Assembly: GCF_002443255.2 (NCBI RefSeq)
Contig: NW_019211455.1
Span: 23,972,479-24,036,478 of the forward strand
Direction: 5' to 3'
Length of the DNA stretch: 64,000 bases
DNA from: Varroa destructor
Lineage: Eukaryota; Arthropoda; Arachnida; Mesostigmata; Varroidae
Position numbers and translations under genes: made by a program. The notes below the pieces were generated by a model, which saw only the letters and a list, made by a program, of their open reading frames with translations, was not told the origin of the DNA and did not search any database. Below are positions 32,944-43,359 of the stretch, one piece after another; within the stretch, counting starts at the first letter, position 1, and every line of letters starts with the position of its first letter.

Positions 32944-33804
32944 CTCAGACTTCACAGATGTCGATGCACCTGTATATTTCTATTCAGCAGATAGCTGAGG
33001 ATACGCTCCCCTTGAAGGCTGCATCTTGAAGGCAACGTAATGGAGCTTTTACAAGATCTGCACACATTCGATGGACACAACATCACCCCAGCGTCTGATA
33101 ACTTAATGTACTTTTTTTTTTTTAATTTAAGGATCATTATTTAACGGATCTTGGCGTTTACCGGATATGCTTTAGTACATCCGTTGTGCTCCCAAGTAAT
33201 GGAAGCAAGTAAAACAATCCTGGCACTCATGGTAACGTTGCCAGAAGTGCATGTATTATTGACGCACCAACGTTTTAATTCTCAATGGGTCTGCCAAAAA
33301 GATAAGCAGATGTAGCGACGCGAAATTGCCCAGAGCAGTTTCTAGACCAAAGTGAGGTCCTACAGTTTTTCCTTTAGCTAAGGTAATCCTAACAATATGC
33401 GCTATGAATGAATAGTCGTTGCTCATTTATGAATACGAACTAACACAGCGAAGGAAATAAATGGTTGGACAGCGCTATAACTCGAGAAAAATGTACAAAA
33501 CATATAAATTGATTTAAGACGCTAGACACAGATAGACTAGCACATTGTTTTAGTGCATAACAGCTTGTCTAAAAAAGTATATGTATTTTCAGTTTGGTTG
33601 AGGTTTAAGCCTAAGCTGAAAAAAACGTTGATCCCCATTCAATTCAGCCTAAGCAATCGTCTACATCGCAATATTGATTTGCTCGCAATACAAGTATATC
33701 ATCAAATTTGGTCGGCACTCACAAAGTAATCATATTGGCTCAAAGCTAATATGTTCGTAGAATTCTCAAAAACCTTTCTTATGACCAAAAACGCTAGCCG
33801 CCCA

Positions 33805-33833
33805 GGCAAATAGTACTACATGTACTATTTGCC
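33805..33833. repeat. 12-bp perfect hairpin, 5-nt loop
   Basis: GGCAAATAGTAC (33,805-33,816) and GTACTATTTGCC (33,822-33,833). It is immediately followed by a second, unrelated hairpin. Confidence 0.9.
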
Positions 33834-33849
33834 CTTGCATTGGATACTG

Positions 33850-33883
33850 CGTCCTTGTCTACCGCCCAAGGTAGACAAGGACG
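33850..33883. repeat. 14-bp perfect hairpin, 6-nt loop
   Basis: CGTCCTTGTCTACC (33,850-33,863) and GGTAGACAAGGACG (33,870-33,883). Pairing extends outwards imperfectly (atac/gtat) to about 33,844-33,891. It sits 16 bases from the previous hairpin. Confidence 0.9.
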
Positions 33884-33957
33884 TAGTGTATGAAAACACT
33901 CGTAGTAACGCCTACACTTATTCAGCGTATTATCGTCAAACTATTTTTTTTATTTTC

Positions 33958-33959
<2 letters not shown>

Positions 33960-34000
<41 letters not shown>
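33960..34000. repeat. (AT)20 microsatellite
   Basis: Uninterrupted AT run just downstream of the twin hairpins. An ORF spanning the region (33,820-34,143) is a by-product of these repeats. Confidence 0.95.
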
Positions 34001-34002
<2 letters not shown>

Positions 34003-35238
34003 TTCCTTCTTAAAATCGCATCTAAGAAAAACTATTTTTTTTTCTTGTATATGTTAGAAGAGTCATTTCTGACGGCCACGCATGTTAAATACACGACCAT
34101 ACGCCGCAACTACAACCTATCTTTAAGACCTAATCACTTCTAAAATATTCTTTTTACTCTGCAAATGATATTTTAACATACACTATGCAGATATTCCAAC
34201 AAAGTTAAATTTTGACAGGCCAAAGTCTTAAAAATGAAAGGGTTTAGGTAAATAATTTCAAGAAAGAAATTAACAGTTAGACCTTATTTAGACGACCCAG
34301 CTGGCAATTAATATCCTCCTTTCTAAAATGGCTGTCTCTTTCTATATTAAACACCCAGGTGTACTAAAAATGGCGTTTTAAGCTATTTTGATTAGCTTTT
34401 AGACCTTTAAATCTGGATTCTACTGAGAATCTTTGAATTTCGAAAATCCTCCTCGAATTTTTAAAAAATTGCGTGAAAACAAGGAGGGCGTAGACTGTTG
34501 GTTGTAAGGAATAAAGACATTTTTTTAGTCTTGGTAGGGCTTTGCCCAGTGTAAAAAGACTGCATTAAGGTGACCTTCGCTTAGTATGCGAAACCGACGC
34601 ACTGTCTTCCACCATGATAAGCCCGCTGTTTTGTTCTGGAAAGGACTGGCTTTCTTATGGTAGCGAAAATGTAACGTATGAGCACAGGGCTGCCACGACA
34701 ATCAGCCCGGTGAAGCTTGTCCCAATTTAGGTTCCGTATCCTATTCGGTATATATACGTATACCTTGTCTGTGCGCAACAGCTGTGCTCTATTCGGTAAT
34801 GGTGGTGTCCTTATTGGACACGATGTAGATAATTCGTATATTACACATGTACCATAGACTATACACTAAGGCTGTAATTGAAAATGCTATAGGAATTACG
34901 ACCTTAGTAAAGACAAACCGTTCGGTTGTTGGAGTTGCCACATACATTATAACTATCTCAAACACTTTTTTATAGCTCGTATAACTTCACTACATTTAAG
35001 TGTAAGTAATATATCTTAATATACCTACTTTATATATTCATGGCAGACTTTACTGTTTCCTTGGTGTGCAAAGCACAGCTTTTCCTACTGAACAAAAATT
35101 AGACGTTCACTAAACTCATAATTAAGTTCTCGGATAATCTCTTAGGTGGAACTCAAAACTTCTCGTTTATTTTTGTATATTTGTTTGTTTGCACAGAAAT
35201 AAGTTTCTCCATTTTCGTAACTTTTTTTGAAGTTTCAG
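34001..35238. other. non-coding stretch
   Basis: AT-rich, no convincing exon. If the terminal exon at 35,239 is real, part of this is intron. Confidence 0.45.
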
Positions 35239-35451
35239 AGGGATCGAAACCTTTACCTGGAATTCGCGAAAACATCAGGAGAAGCCAAGGAACGCGAACA
35301 ACTTACGTTACGTCACTGTCAAAAAGAGCACCCTATCTGCCAAGGGACGCAAAGCTTCCCATCCCCTACAAACGCTAACGACATTGAGAAAAAGACTGAT
35401 CATAAACGTTATAATTTTGCCGATAAAAAATCGTGTAATACGTTAAACTAA
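35239..35451 (+). CDS. candidate terminal coding exon with poly(A) signal
   Basis: A strong acceptor (taactttttttgaagtttcag) opens a phase-0 frame of 70 residues to TAA. It begins RDRNLYLEFAKTSGEAKERE, continues HCQKEHPICQGTQSFPSP, and ends in a Lys/Asp/Asn-rich tail. It is highly hydrophilic and coding-like. An AATAAA lies 44 bases after the stop. The overlapping frame at 35,181-35,378 is a shadow. Upstream exons (a phase-0 donor is needed) are unresolved; no family recognised. Confidence 0.37.
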   Translation, partial: RDRNLYLEFAKTSGEAKEREQLTLRHCQKEHPICQGTQSFPSPTNANDIEKKTDHKRYNFADKKSCNTLN

Positions 35452-35494
35452 AGGTGCAGTGCTCCGAACGACCTAAAATCTTCTTAGTTCCCTA

Positions 35495-35500
35495 AATAAA
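35495..35500 (+). terminator. AATAAA polyadenylation signal (candidate)
   Basis: Canonical hexamer 44 bases after the TAA of the 35,239 exon. AATAAA is frequent by chance in AT-rich DNA, so its weight comes only from its position. Confidence 0.3.
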
Positions 35501-38140
35501 GCCATATGCGTCTGCATACTCTTGTTGTTTTTGATGCAGAAGGATGGACCTGACGAACCATTTATGGTAGCGGTTAGTACATGGCTAATTGTTCCAACTA
35601 AACACAAAAAAAAAAGTAAATGACAAATAACGGAGCAATATCGAACGCCCTGTTCCTAATAGTTTCAGTATTGCATGATAACCCTATAGTGAGCTTGTTG
35701 TACACAGTTCGCGGAACGGATCTTGCAGTTTTACCTGGGAACTGCTCCTAGTTATTGTTTCTACAACAACAACAACAATTAATACATTTGCAAATGAAGA
35801 GTATGGAAGATATTTCCGTGTTGGCGAATCTTTAAACACTACTTAATTAGTCTATGGAACCTGCAGTAGGCCGCTGTCTTTTTCAGCGTCTAAACAATTT
35901 TCTTCCCAGTAGATAAGTGAGAGACGAGTGCGACGAGGCGAGCAGAAATGATAGCCTTCTTTATCACGTAAATCGCTCTAGTTAATTTGCTATATGACTG
36001 CACATAAAGCAAGCTTCATATTAATGAGATCGTTTTAGATTAGAAACTCGTAATTGGTATACTATAAAAAAAATATATATATACTGGATGCATAGTTCTC
36101 GATGAACGTTATCGTGCAGGTAGGCATCTGACACGCTTTGACGTCAGTGCACAAAGCACGCGGGGATTTACTAGCTAGACTGTCAGGACTTAATACATGA
36201 ACAAGAAGAAAGCTTGCATCGTGCTGGATCAGTTGCGTCCGCCAGCTTCGTCTGCTGTTTACCAATGCAGCCACCGCAACAAGGCCTTCATATAACGATT
36301 TGAGTAGTTATTGTCGAGGTACTATTTGCTATCGTCAATCAAAATCATGAAATATTCTCTTAAGAGTAGCTGTTAAGCGCGTGTATATCATAATACCAAT
36401 CGATGAAAATTAATTAAGAAATTATTAATAATTTCCTACAATTTAGCAAAAACAATAAGCAATTGTGTAAATTGTGACACGTCGTAGCACGTACGTGCCA
36501 GGATAGGTTAACTCTCGTCTGTTCATGAACAAAATACACATGCAATATCGTCGGAAACATATCTGGGCTGTACGTTGATGAAATTAAATTAGGGAACAAA
36601 TAGGAATAAAGTGGCATCCCCATGATGGCGGAGTGCGTAATATGTTCGTCTATTGAGCCTAAGCAACATGCGCTGGTCTAAATCTGATTTCGGACATAAA
36701 AACACTCTTTTTCGTGATGGGGGTCAGCCGACTAGTGGAACACCTAAAGCCTGTATAGGGCATAAATATCGACACATTTAGCATATTAAAATAGCATTTC
36801 GGAAATGTAACCTCAGCAGATATCTCGGCGCCTTGTTACTTACGCGTATGTTTAAGAACTGGACGCAGTTCCAATAAGCTGTGCGTTGGAACGTGGACCC
36901 ACGAAGAAACGTTACAGAAAAGCTATTTGAACCACACTTTGTTATCGGATAGTGTATTCACACGCCCCTACAACACAATAACCTATAGAGAGAGAATTAG
37001 AGGTACCAAGGAGGCAAGTGTTGCAAAGCGGGTCATCATAACGTTTGGAGCGGGACATCAGCCGCGATTCACTTGAGTCGGCCTTCACACAGAGAGAGAT
37101 AGATGGAGGGAGAAATGGGACGAGTTCATAGGGGTGAAGAAGAGAGTGAAGGAAAGCGGTTATTTTATCGAGACAAATGATTACACAACAGCGAAGCTAA
37201 TTGTCACGACACGTTCCCCAACTATTTAGGTTGACATATTCATGGCATCTTCTTAGCTGACGTCAAGTGTGAAGCAACAGCGGCATCAAGTTAATGACAT
37301 ATAAATAGCCAATGCATCGTTCTGCGAGTGTCTAGTATTACTAATACGATTGTTTTTTTTTAAAATATTATGTCATCTATCTGTCTATTTCTTCAACAAA
37401 CGATAGTCTTTTACATCGGAGAATTCGTTGTTGACGTTGTACACCTTCAAGCAACTATATTTCTGATCAAATAACTGTAGAGAACGAGATGTATCACGAT
37501 TCGTATTATAACATAGTATGAGTCTGCGCAGTAACCTGTCTGAGCTTCGTTTCAAGATGTTTTTTTAAACCGGTAAAGTCTACGACGATGAACAAAAATT
37601 TTATAAATGGTAAAATAAACTTTTTGCCATAAAATTACCGGACGATAATTTATTCTTTTGGATATAGCATACATCATGCACAAAGTATGAGAATAAAAGA
37701 GCTATTATTAATGTATTTCGAATGTGACTTCTAAATTAACATTAAGGCTATGACCTCACATGGCTAGTTTGTGTGACCTGTAAAGGGTATATCTAGGCTA
37801 GAATACAAAATAACTGGAAATCGATATAAAGATGATTTTTTTTCTACGCACATCAAGAACCCTTTACCGATGGTATTTTACGAGAATATTTTGCTCTTAC
37901 AGCTATAAAGTTGAAAAAACTTATCGTACTGCACAATCTGTGCCTTCCGCCTTGTAATATAATATTTTAATGTATTTTTTTGATAGCGAGAAATAATACG
38001 AAATCAAGCCACGGCTTTTGAGAAATAGCATACTCCGAAGCATCTATACCAAATTACCAGTTTATTAAATAATTCTCTATTTTAAGTTATATATGAAGAA
38101 GTTAATGTTTCTAGGAGCAAGCCGTCCATGGGATGCTGCC
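35501..38140. other. non-coding stretch
   Basis: Holds a (CAA)n tract (35,763-35,778) and small frames at 36,062-36,274 and 36,414-36,623 (minus) without splice context. Nothing else supported. Confidence 0.45.
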
Positions 38141-38221
38141 ATGGTGATGGCGCAGTGGGGAGCGCTGTCGTATGATAATATGTGGGGCACATGGTGCTTT
38201 CGGTTCGAATCCGTGCGTAAA
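38141..38221 (+). mobile_element. tRNA-like segment, probable SINE head
   Basis: A perfect A box (TGGCGCAGTGG, 38,148-38,158) and a perfect B box (GGTTCGAATCC, 38,202-38,212), the two internal RNA polymerase III promoter elements. The D stem (GCGC/GCGC) pairs, but the anticodon arm does not fold with a 7-nt loop, the A-B spacing is about 10 nt longer than in a standard tRNA, and the T stem has a mismatch. It is therefore not a functional tRNA. The sequence after the B box (GCGTAAAC) is shared with the segment at 54.1 kb, which points to a SINE family. Confidence 0.55.
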
Positions 38222-38291
38222 CGTGGCGAGTTTTGTACTGCAAGCTAGCGGGTCCAATGACATGAATCACAGCGGTGTGTCAGACGTCAGG

Positions 38292-38316
38292 AACAATGTG
38301 GGGAAACATTGTTTCG
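38292..38316. repeat. 8-bp hairpin
   Basis: AACAATGT and ACATTGTT around a 6-nt loop, 75 bases downstream of the tRNA-like head. Confidence 0.7.
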
Positions 38317-39136
38317 CATAAACAAATCGATCAATATTTTAAAAAATACTGAAAAAGAGTCATACTATGTGCGGTTATAGCCTGCTGTAATATTCAATAT
38401 GTACATTGTATAATGTTTTGATTTGCGTTGGTGTTGGGCTATTGTTATTACTCAAAAAAAAAAAAAAACAGAAATAAGGACAAATATTCATCCTTTGTGA
38501 GTGCGAAACGATTTAATGGTCATTAATTGCTAGTGATCCTTATTATTATTTTTTTTTGTTCATTGATCTATATTTTTCTTTGAGTTCGTTCTTAATTCTA
38601 AGATTTTTTAAGGTGTTTGGCTGGTTTTTTTTTTTGTTTAGAGGTTCGGATGTGAACCTGGTTCAAAGAGCCCTTTAAAGATTTCATGGCTACGAATATA
38701 GTATTATAATAAGAGAGTGAAGTAAGTAACTAATTAAATTACAGCTATTTATTTTTATATTTACAATATAAATTTTTCACAATTGCTAAAAGAGTGTTTT
38801 TATAGTACACAAGAGGTATACGCTCAGAGTAATCTGCCGTACAAACGTTTAATTCGGTGTCGCTAATTTATGTCGTGTTTTTTTCAGATAAGGCAGTTAC
38901 TGTAACTATATGAAAAGATAAAATCAGTTAGTAGCGAAGATGACACTAATTTGTTTCTATTCTGACCTACAAATTCATTGCAGGTTACCCAATCCTCGAG
39001 GCACACCTATCATGCTGGACTGGCAGAAGTCAACGTTGCTACATCATCCCCGCATCAATAATATACTAACATCATATAAATCTGATAAAACTTTTACAAA
39101 TATACCTACAATTTAATTAAATGTGTAAATTTAATT

Positions 39137-39175
39137 GCTAGACTCATAATCGTGAGGTCCCGAATTCCCAGCCGA
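39137..39175 (+). mobile_element. truncated tRNA-like fragment (Met-like anticodon arm)
   Basis: The text GACTCATAATCGTGAGGTCC followed by a degenerate B box (CGAATTCCCAGCC) resembles the anticodon loop (CAT) and T arm of tRNA-Met or a SINE derived from it. The D arm and A box are missing or replaced by AT-rich sequence. Decayed or 5'-truncated. Confidence 0.4.
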
Positions 39176-39199
39176 TAGTTAGTGAGTGAATTTTTCAAA

Positions 39200-40438
39200 T
39201 GATCCTAATTCTAATCTGAGCTCACCGCACGGTTTACACCGACGCCATACTTATTTCAATACAGTCCTTGCTCGTAATGTACCCGGGACCTATCTTGAAA
39301 GTTTCATTGGAAAAAATAAGCTGCTTATATACGGTACTGGTCTGTAGTATTGGTTGAAGAAAGTCCAGGTGGAGTACGAGTTGAATTAGTAATAATAATT
39401 GAATAACTTTAAAAATGTAAGTGTTTTATTTTTTCTATTTGACACTAAACATATCGATATTCTTTTCGTTTTCGCTATATTTTTAAATTATTATTATTAC
39501 TGTAAAAACGATTAGATATTTAAGCTTCAGCAAAACTTTGCCAACGGTTAACTTCGTGGCTATTGAGCGATTGTTTCGTGATTTCGTTATGCCCTTGTAC
39601 AACCATGGTATATATATATTAAGGTGCAAAATTGTCCGAATATCTACTTGCATCTACATGTAACTATAATTGCTGATGAAGATGATAACATTTTTCAAAG
39701 TGGAATGAATCGTGGTATAAGTCGAATCGTTTAAACTGCACGAAATAGCATATACTAAATTTAACTTAAGTGTTGAAAAACGAGGTTTAATCTATAATCT
39801 TTTATAAGTTCGTTTATTTACTTCAAGGCATTATCTTGCCAATGACATCAACAATATCCAAATACTGTACATTTTGGTCTGAGATGGGCTAACTAATTAA
39901 GAATTCAACCCTGTCCTGAAATCTAATCAAGTAAAAGTTGTGATAACAAACTTGATAAGATATGTATAAACAATGTAGCCAATCGATTATCCAACTTTGT
40001 ACAAAATACGCAGGACTATATAAAGTAAACAATATGAACCTCCGAAAGATTTTTTTCAATTGGAGCAATGTCGAAAGCCGACACGACTGCTTGATACTCT
40101 TTTGCGTACATAGAGAAGCAACAATCTATAGAGCTTCACGTATGTAAAAATACTGCACTCGTATAATCCAATTATTTCGGTAATCTCAAAGTAAGCGTAG
40201 CCTCTTCAACACAAGCATACAGGTCCACTTACTTAACGGTATCAGGCCTTAGAGACTATTTTTGGGGATCAGTTGACGTAGGTACCGTGTTAATTTAAGA
40301 CTCACCTGCTGGAGCATACCGTATATTTTCACTAGTTAAGTTTAAACTAAATACTCTGAAACGTGTTTCGTCGAGCGTACACTGTCGGCACAGGCTTTCG
40401 AGCTTTTCCTCATAAGTTGTCTTTAAAACTATACTCGA
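39200..40438. other. non-coding stretch
   Basis: AT-rich; a 61-codon frame at 39,962-40,147 without supporting signals. Nothing else seen. Confidence 0.45.
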
Positions 40439-40756
40439 ATGAAATGCTCAATATGTGTAATAAGCGACATTCCCGGCAGTTATACTAATTCATTGTTCAG
40501 AAGGTATCCATTCTCAGATAACCCTTTAATAGTAAATGTGCATCAAGCGACATCGATAGGTGTACACAAGATAAAGTACTGGCTAGACACGCTGCATGCG
40601 GTAAGGCCCAGCGGAAGCGAAATTTTGCCGCGTAAAATTCTGGACAAAAAAAAACAGTTTAAATCTTTACTCTTGGTCGGCCTACGCCTTCATTCGAGCA
40701 ATAGCAGGTGGAAGCATACCCGTCACTATGGACAACCTAGCAAGACTGATCTGAAC
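40439..40756 (+). CDS. candidate first coding exon
   Basis: ATG at 40,439 opens a 135-codon frame (to 40,846), starting MKCSICVISDIPGSYTNSLF. Two strong donors lie inside: GTAAGG after 54 codons and GTAAGT (40,757) after 106 codons, both in phase 0. The boundary given uses the second. The segment before it (NSRWKHTRHYGQPSKTDLN) is basic and coding-like. No signal peptide and no recognised domain. A frame of this length is expected about once by chance here. Confidence 0.22.
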
Positions 40757-41629
40757 GTAAGTACTTCATTTGGTTTGCGTAACTGTACGTTCTTCATTGC
40801 GTGTCCTGCGGAAACAGATATCGGCCATATATTTACTAGAGTTTAGTTTACTTTAAAAATCATCGCTGAAATTTATTTACTAACACGCTATTCAAACGAT
40901 TAGAATCGACATGAGGTAAATAACCTAAGAGATAATGGCGCGCTTCATGTCGGTCTCCTTTAACGTTATTGCTTAACTCTGTTCGCATTAAGCAGATCTG
41001 ATAATAATCGATTTTAAATCTGATTAAATAAATCGATCGGCTGGCTAATCAGCATTGGCATCACCTGTTTATTCAACGACAGAGTGAAACGTTCGATGAT
41101 CTTGTAGGTCTATCGTTCCTTCAGCATTGCGGACATTGTCAACGTTTCCATCGGAAGTCAGCTTACCGAGTAGATACTAGTCGTCCATCTTCGGGCAGAA
41201 AGAAGCGAACGTATCGTTTGATGTCGGATGTGCACTATTTCAGTAGTCGCTGCTGACACTATGGTGCCCCCCACTGACTACCTGCGGTTTCCAGCGTAGT
41301 CTTGCACGAATTTGCGTCTCTACACGGTTAGACGATTTGTCTAGACTCGAAAGTTTTCGAAGCCAAGGGGCAACGGTGAACGAAACAACGCACGCCGGCA
41401 CAAAGCGTGAAGATTGCGCGATTAAACTAAGCGAATGATGGCTAGGCAGACAGAAACAGCATCTATTCATCAATTGCGGTGCTCGCCTTCCCGAAAAATT
41501 AGCTATACCCTATTCCAGACGAAAGGGAACATCTATTGTCAGGCGAGCAATGATAGCGTAGACGGAGATGTCTCGTCTAGAGTATATCATAGGACTTAAT
41601 CCTCGTTCGAATTGATTTCTTATTATGAA

Positions 41630-41881
41630 TCACGTTGATGCTAGCAAAGTCTGCCCGCCTGTGGTAAATTTCGTCAGAACGGACGTGTGTGCCCGATAAA
41701 CGAAACCACCTAATCCCACATTATCTACGAGGAAGTCGCAATTCACAATTGGTGATGCGTTATCACCGCATCCAGTCGTTTCTGGTTGCACGTGGATATA
41801 TTTTGCGGGCATAGAATATTTTGTAGGGGCTTTATGAGTTGTGTTGGAACACATTAGAAACGAATTCATATTTTGTCCCAA
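41630..41881 (-). CDS. candidate small ORF
   Basis: Frame of 83 codons (ATG-initiated version 79 residues, starting MNSFLMCSNTTHKAPTKYSM) to TGA. The middle part reads QPETTGCGDNASPIVNCDFL and is coding-like. No clear acceptor, leader or domain. A second minus frame at 41,240-41,473 lies downstream but is not obviously linked. Confidence 0.18.
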   Translation of the reverse strand: MGQNMNSFLMCSNTTHKAPTKYSMPAKYIHVQPETTGCGDNASPIVNCDFLVDNVGLGGFVYRAHTSVLTKFTTGGQTLLAST

Positions 41882-41999
41882 AATCGATATTTTTTTTAAG
41901 ATTTTCCTAATAAATATACAATCTCGATGGATAATATATTAAGAAAATGTAAATGTTTTCATAGGCGGCCGATCACGTTGGAAAGAAAAGGTGCCTTAT

Positions 42000-43073
42000 A
42001 AACATCTAGTTATTTTGCCCCTTTACCGAGGTCAAGAAACTGTTGAAGAAAGCCAACACGTACGTTCGTCGTACGGGGCGAGCTCTGTGTTTGAGAGGAC
42101 TGCTTAAAAGTAATTTGTGAAGTTTAATCACGGCATTTAAAACTGGTAGATGCATTTGTCCTGATCGGTCGTCCCAGGTCCATGAAGGCCTCTTAAGAGA
42201 AAAAAGGCGGCATGCAAACAATTCGTGAACTGACTGAGAGAATGAATTCCAATTATCTAGTTACCGTAACACATCGTGAATCTATTGAACTTACTGAAAA
42301 ATTAGGAGCTTAGACGAGCCATGAATTGAGTGAAGGACACAAGAGAGTATGGCCTTTCATTTCCTTGAACATACCGCCCGAAAGCAGGCAAAACGCAATT
42401 ACAAAGTCCGCTTACTACACAGAATTCCTATCGGTAGCGAGAAGTAGCATACCGATGTCAATACGAAATCAAGAGAAGGACTGATAGCTTCAAGAGATAC
42501 GACTAAGTCCAAAGCTAGGACAGATCTTCACCTTAAGAAAGCTTATTTTCGCTTGATGGGACCGCAGGAGCCCTATGTGCGGCTAAATGCGTGAGAAAAA
42601 TAAGATGATCTACATGTATATGTATCTGTTCGCGAAACACCTAACAGAAAAGACCCGATAGACAAGATTCTTTTTCACCACAATGCCATAGCCCTTAAGG
42701 CAAAGGCCGTTAAAGCCGTCCCGCAACAACCTGAGTAGGAAGTTTTTGTGCCCCCGATATTTTCCAAAGTTCGGGTTGAAGGCTTACATTTTCCAATCAC
42801 TGGCAGACAAAGTTTGTATCGAAAAAATTGACACTGAACAGAGTATGAAAAATTGACTCTTTACTTGGAATCTTTGGTGCCTGCGAAGGCAACCAACAGG
42901 GATGTAAATAAAAATATCAAACTACAATAGTCCGTTAAAGTCTAATTCTTGCTTATTTGTCTATTATTAGGAATAAATAACGGCTCACTTAGCGCAAAAA
43001 TACTTAGCCTCTAAGTAGCATCAGGTGCTTTCTTTGAAAGCCACAACCTGAATCACCAAGTAGAAATCCTGTT
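42000..43073. other. non-coding stretch
   Basis: No supported gene or repeat. Confidence 0.45.
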
Positions 43074-43131
43074 ATGCGAAAGATTCGAAAAATGCGAATT
43101 CGCAAAAGGACTTCATTTGTTTGCCCGAAGG

Positions 43132-43157
43132 CCGACCGGACCGGACCGGACCGGTCC
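43132..43157. repeat. (GGACC)n pentamer tract with palindromic end
   Basis: About four tandem copies of a GACCG/GGACC pentamer ending in the perfect palindrome GGACCGGTCC, followed directly by TATAAA. It lies within a basic 93-codon plus-strand frame (43,074-43,355, starting MRKIRKMRIRKRTS), where it encodes a D-R-T-G-P-D-R-S stretch. That frame has an ATG but no other support and is not called as a gene. Confidence 0.7.
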
Positions 43158-43359
43158 TATAAAGGCCTCGTTGTCGAGAAATTTGCTCTACGTTGTTCGA
43201 TCCGAAAAAACGGTCTAAATTTTATTGCACATTTGCGGCGCAATGGAATAGAATGTTACTATAAATGCTGCAACAGCGGAAGAACACCGACCGTCATATT
43301 AATATGCCAGCTCAAAATAGTTATCAGTCTGACAATACACGCTCGTAACAACTAATTCA

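Noticed and set aside
33820..34143. 107-codon plus-strand ORF
   Set aside because: It runs through the twin hairpins and the (AT)20 tract, giving an artificial Y-I repeat.
38141..38221. Functional tRNA gene
   Set aside because: A and B boxes are perfect, but the anticodon stem and loop do not fold, and A-B spacing is too long for a class I tRNA; SINE-like origin is a better fit.
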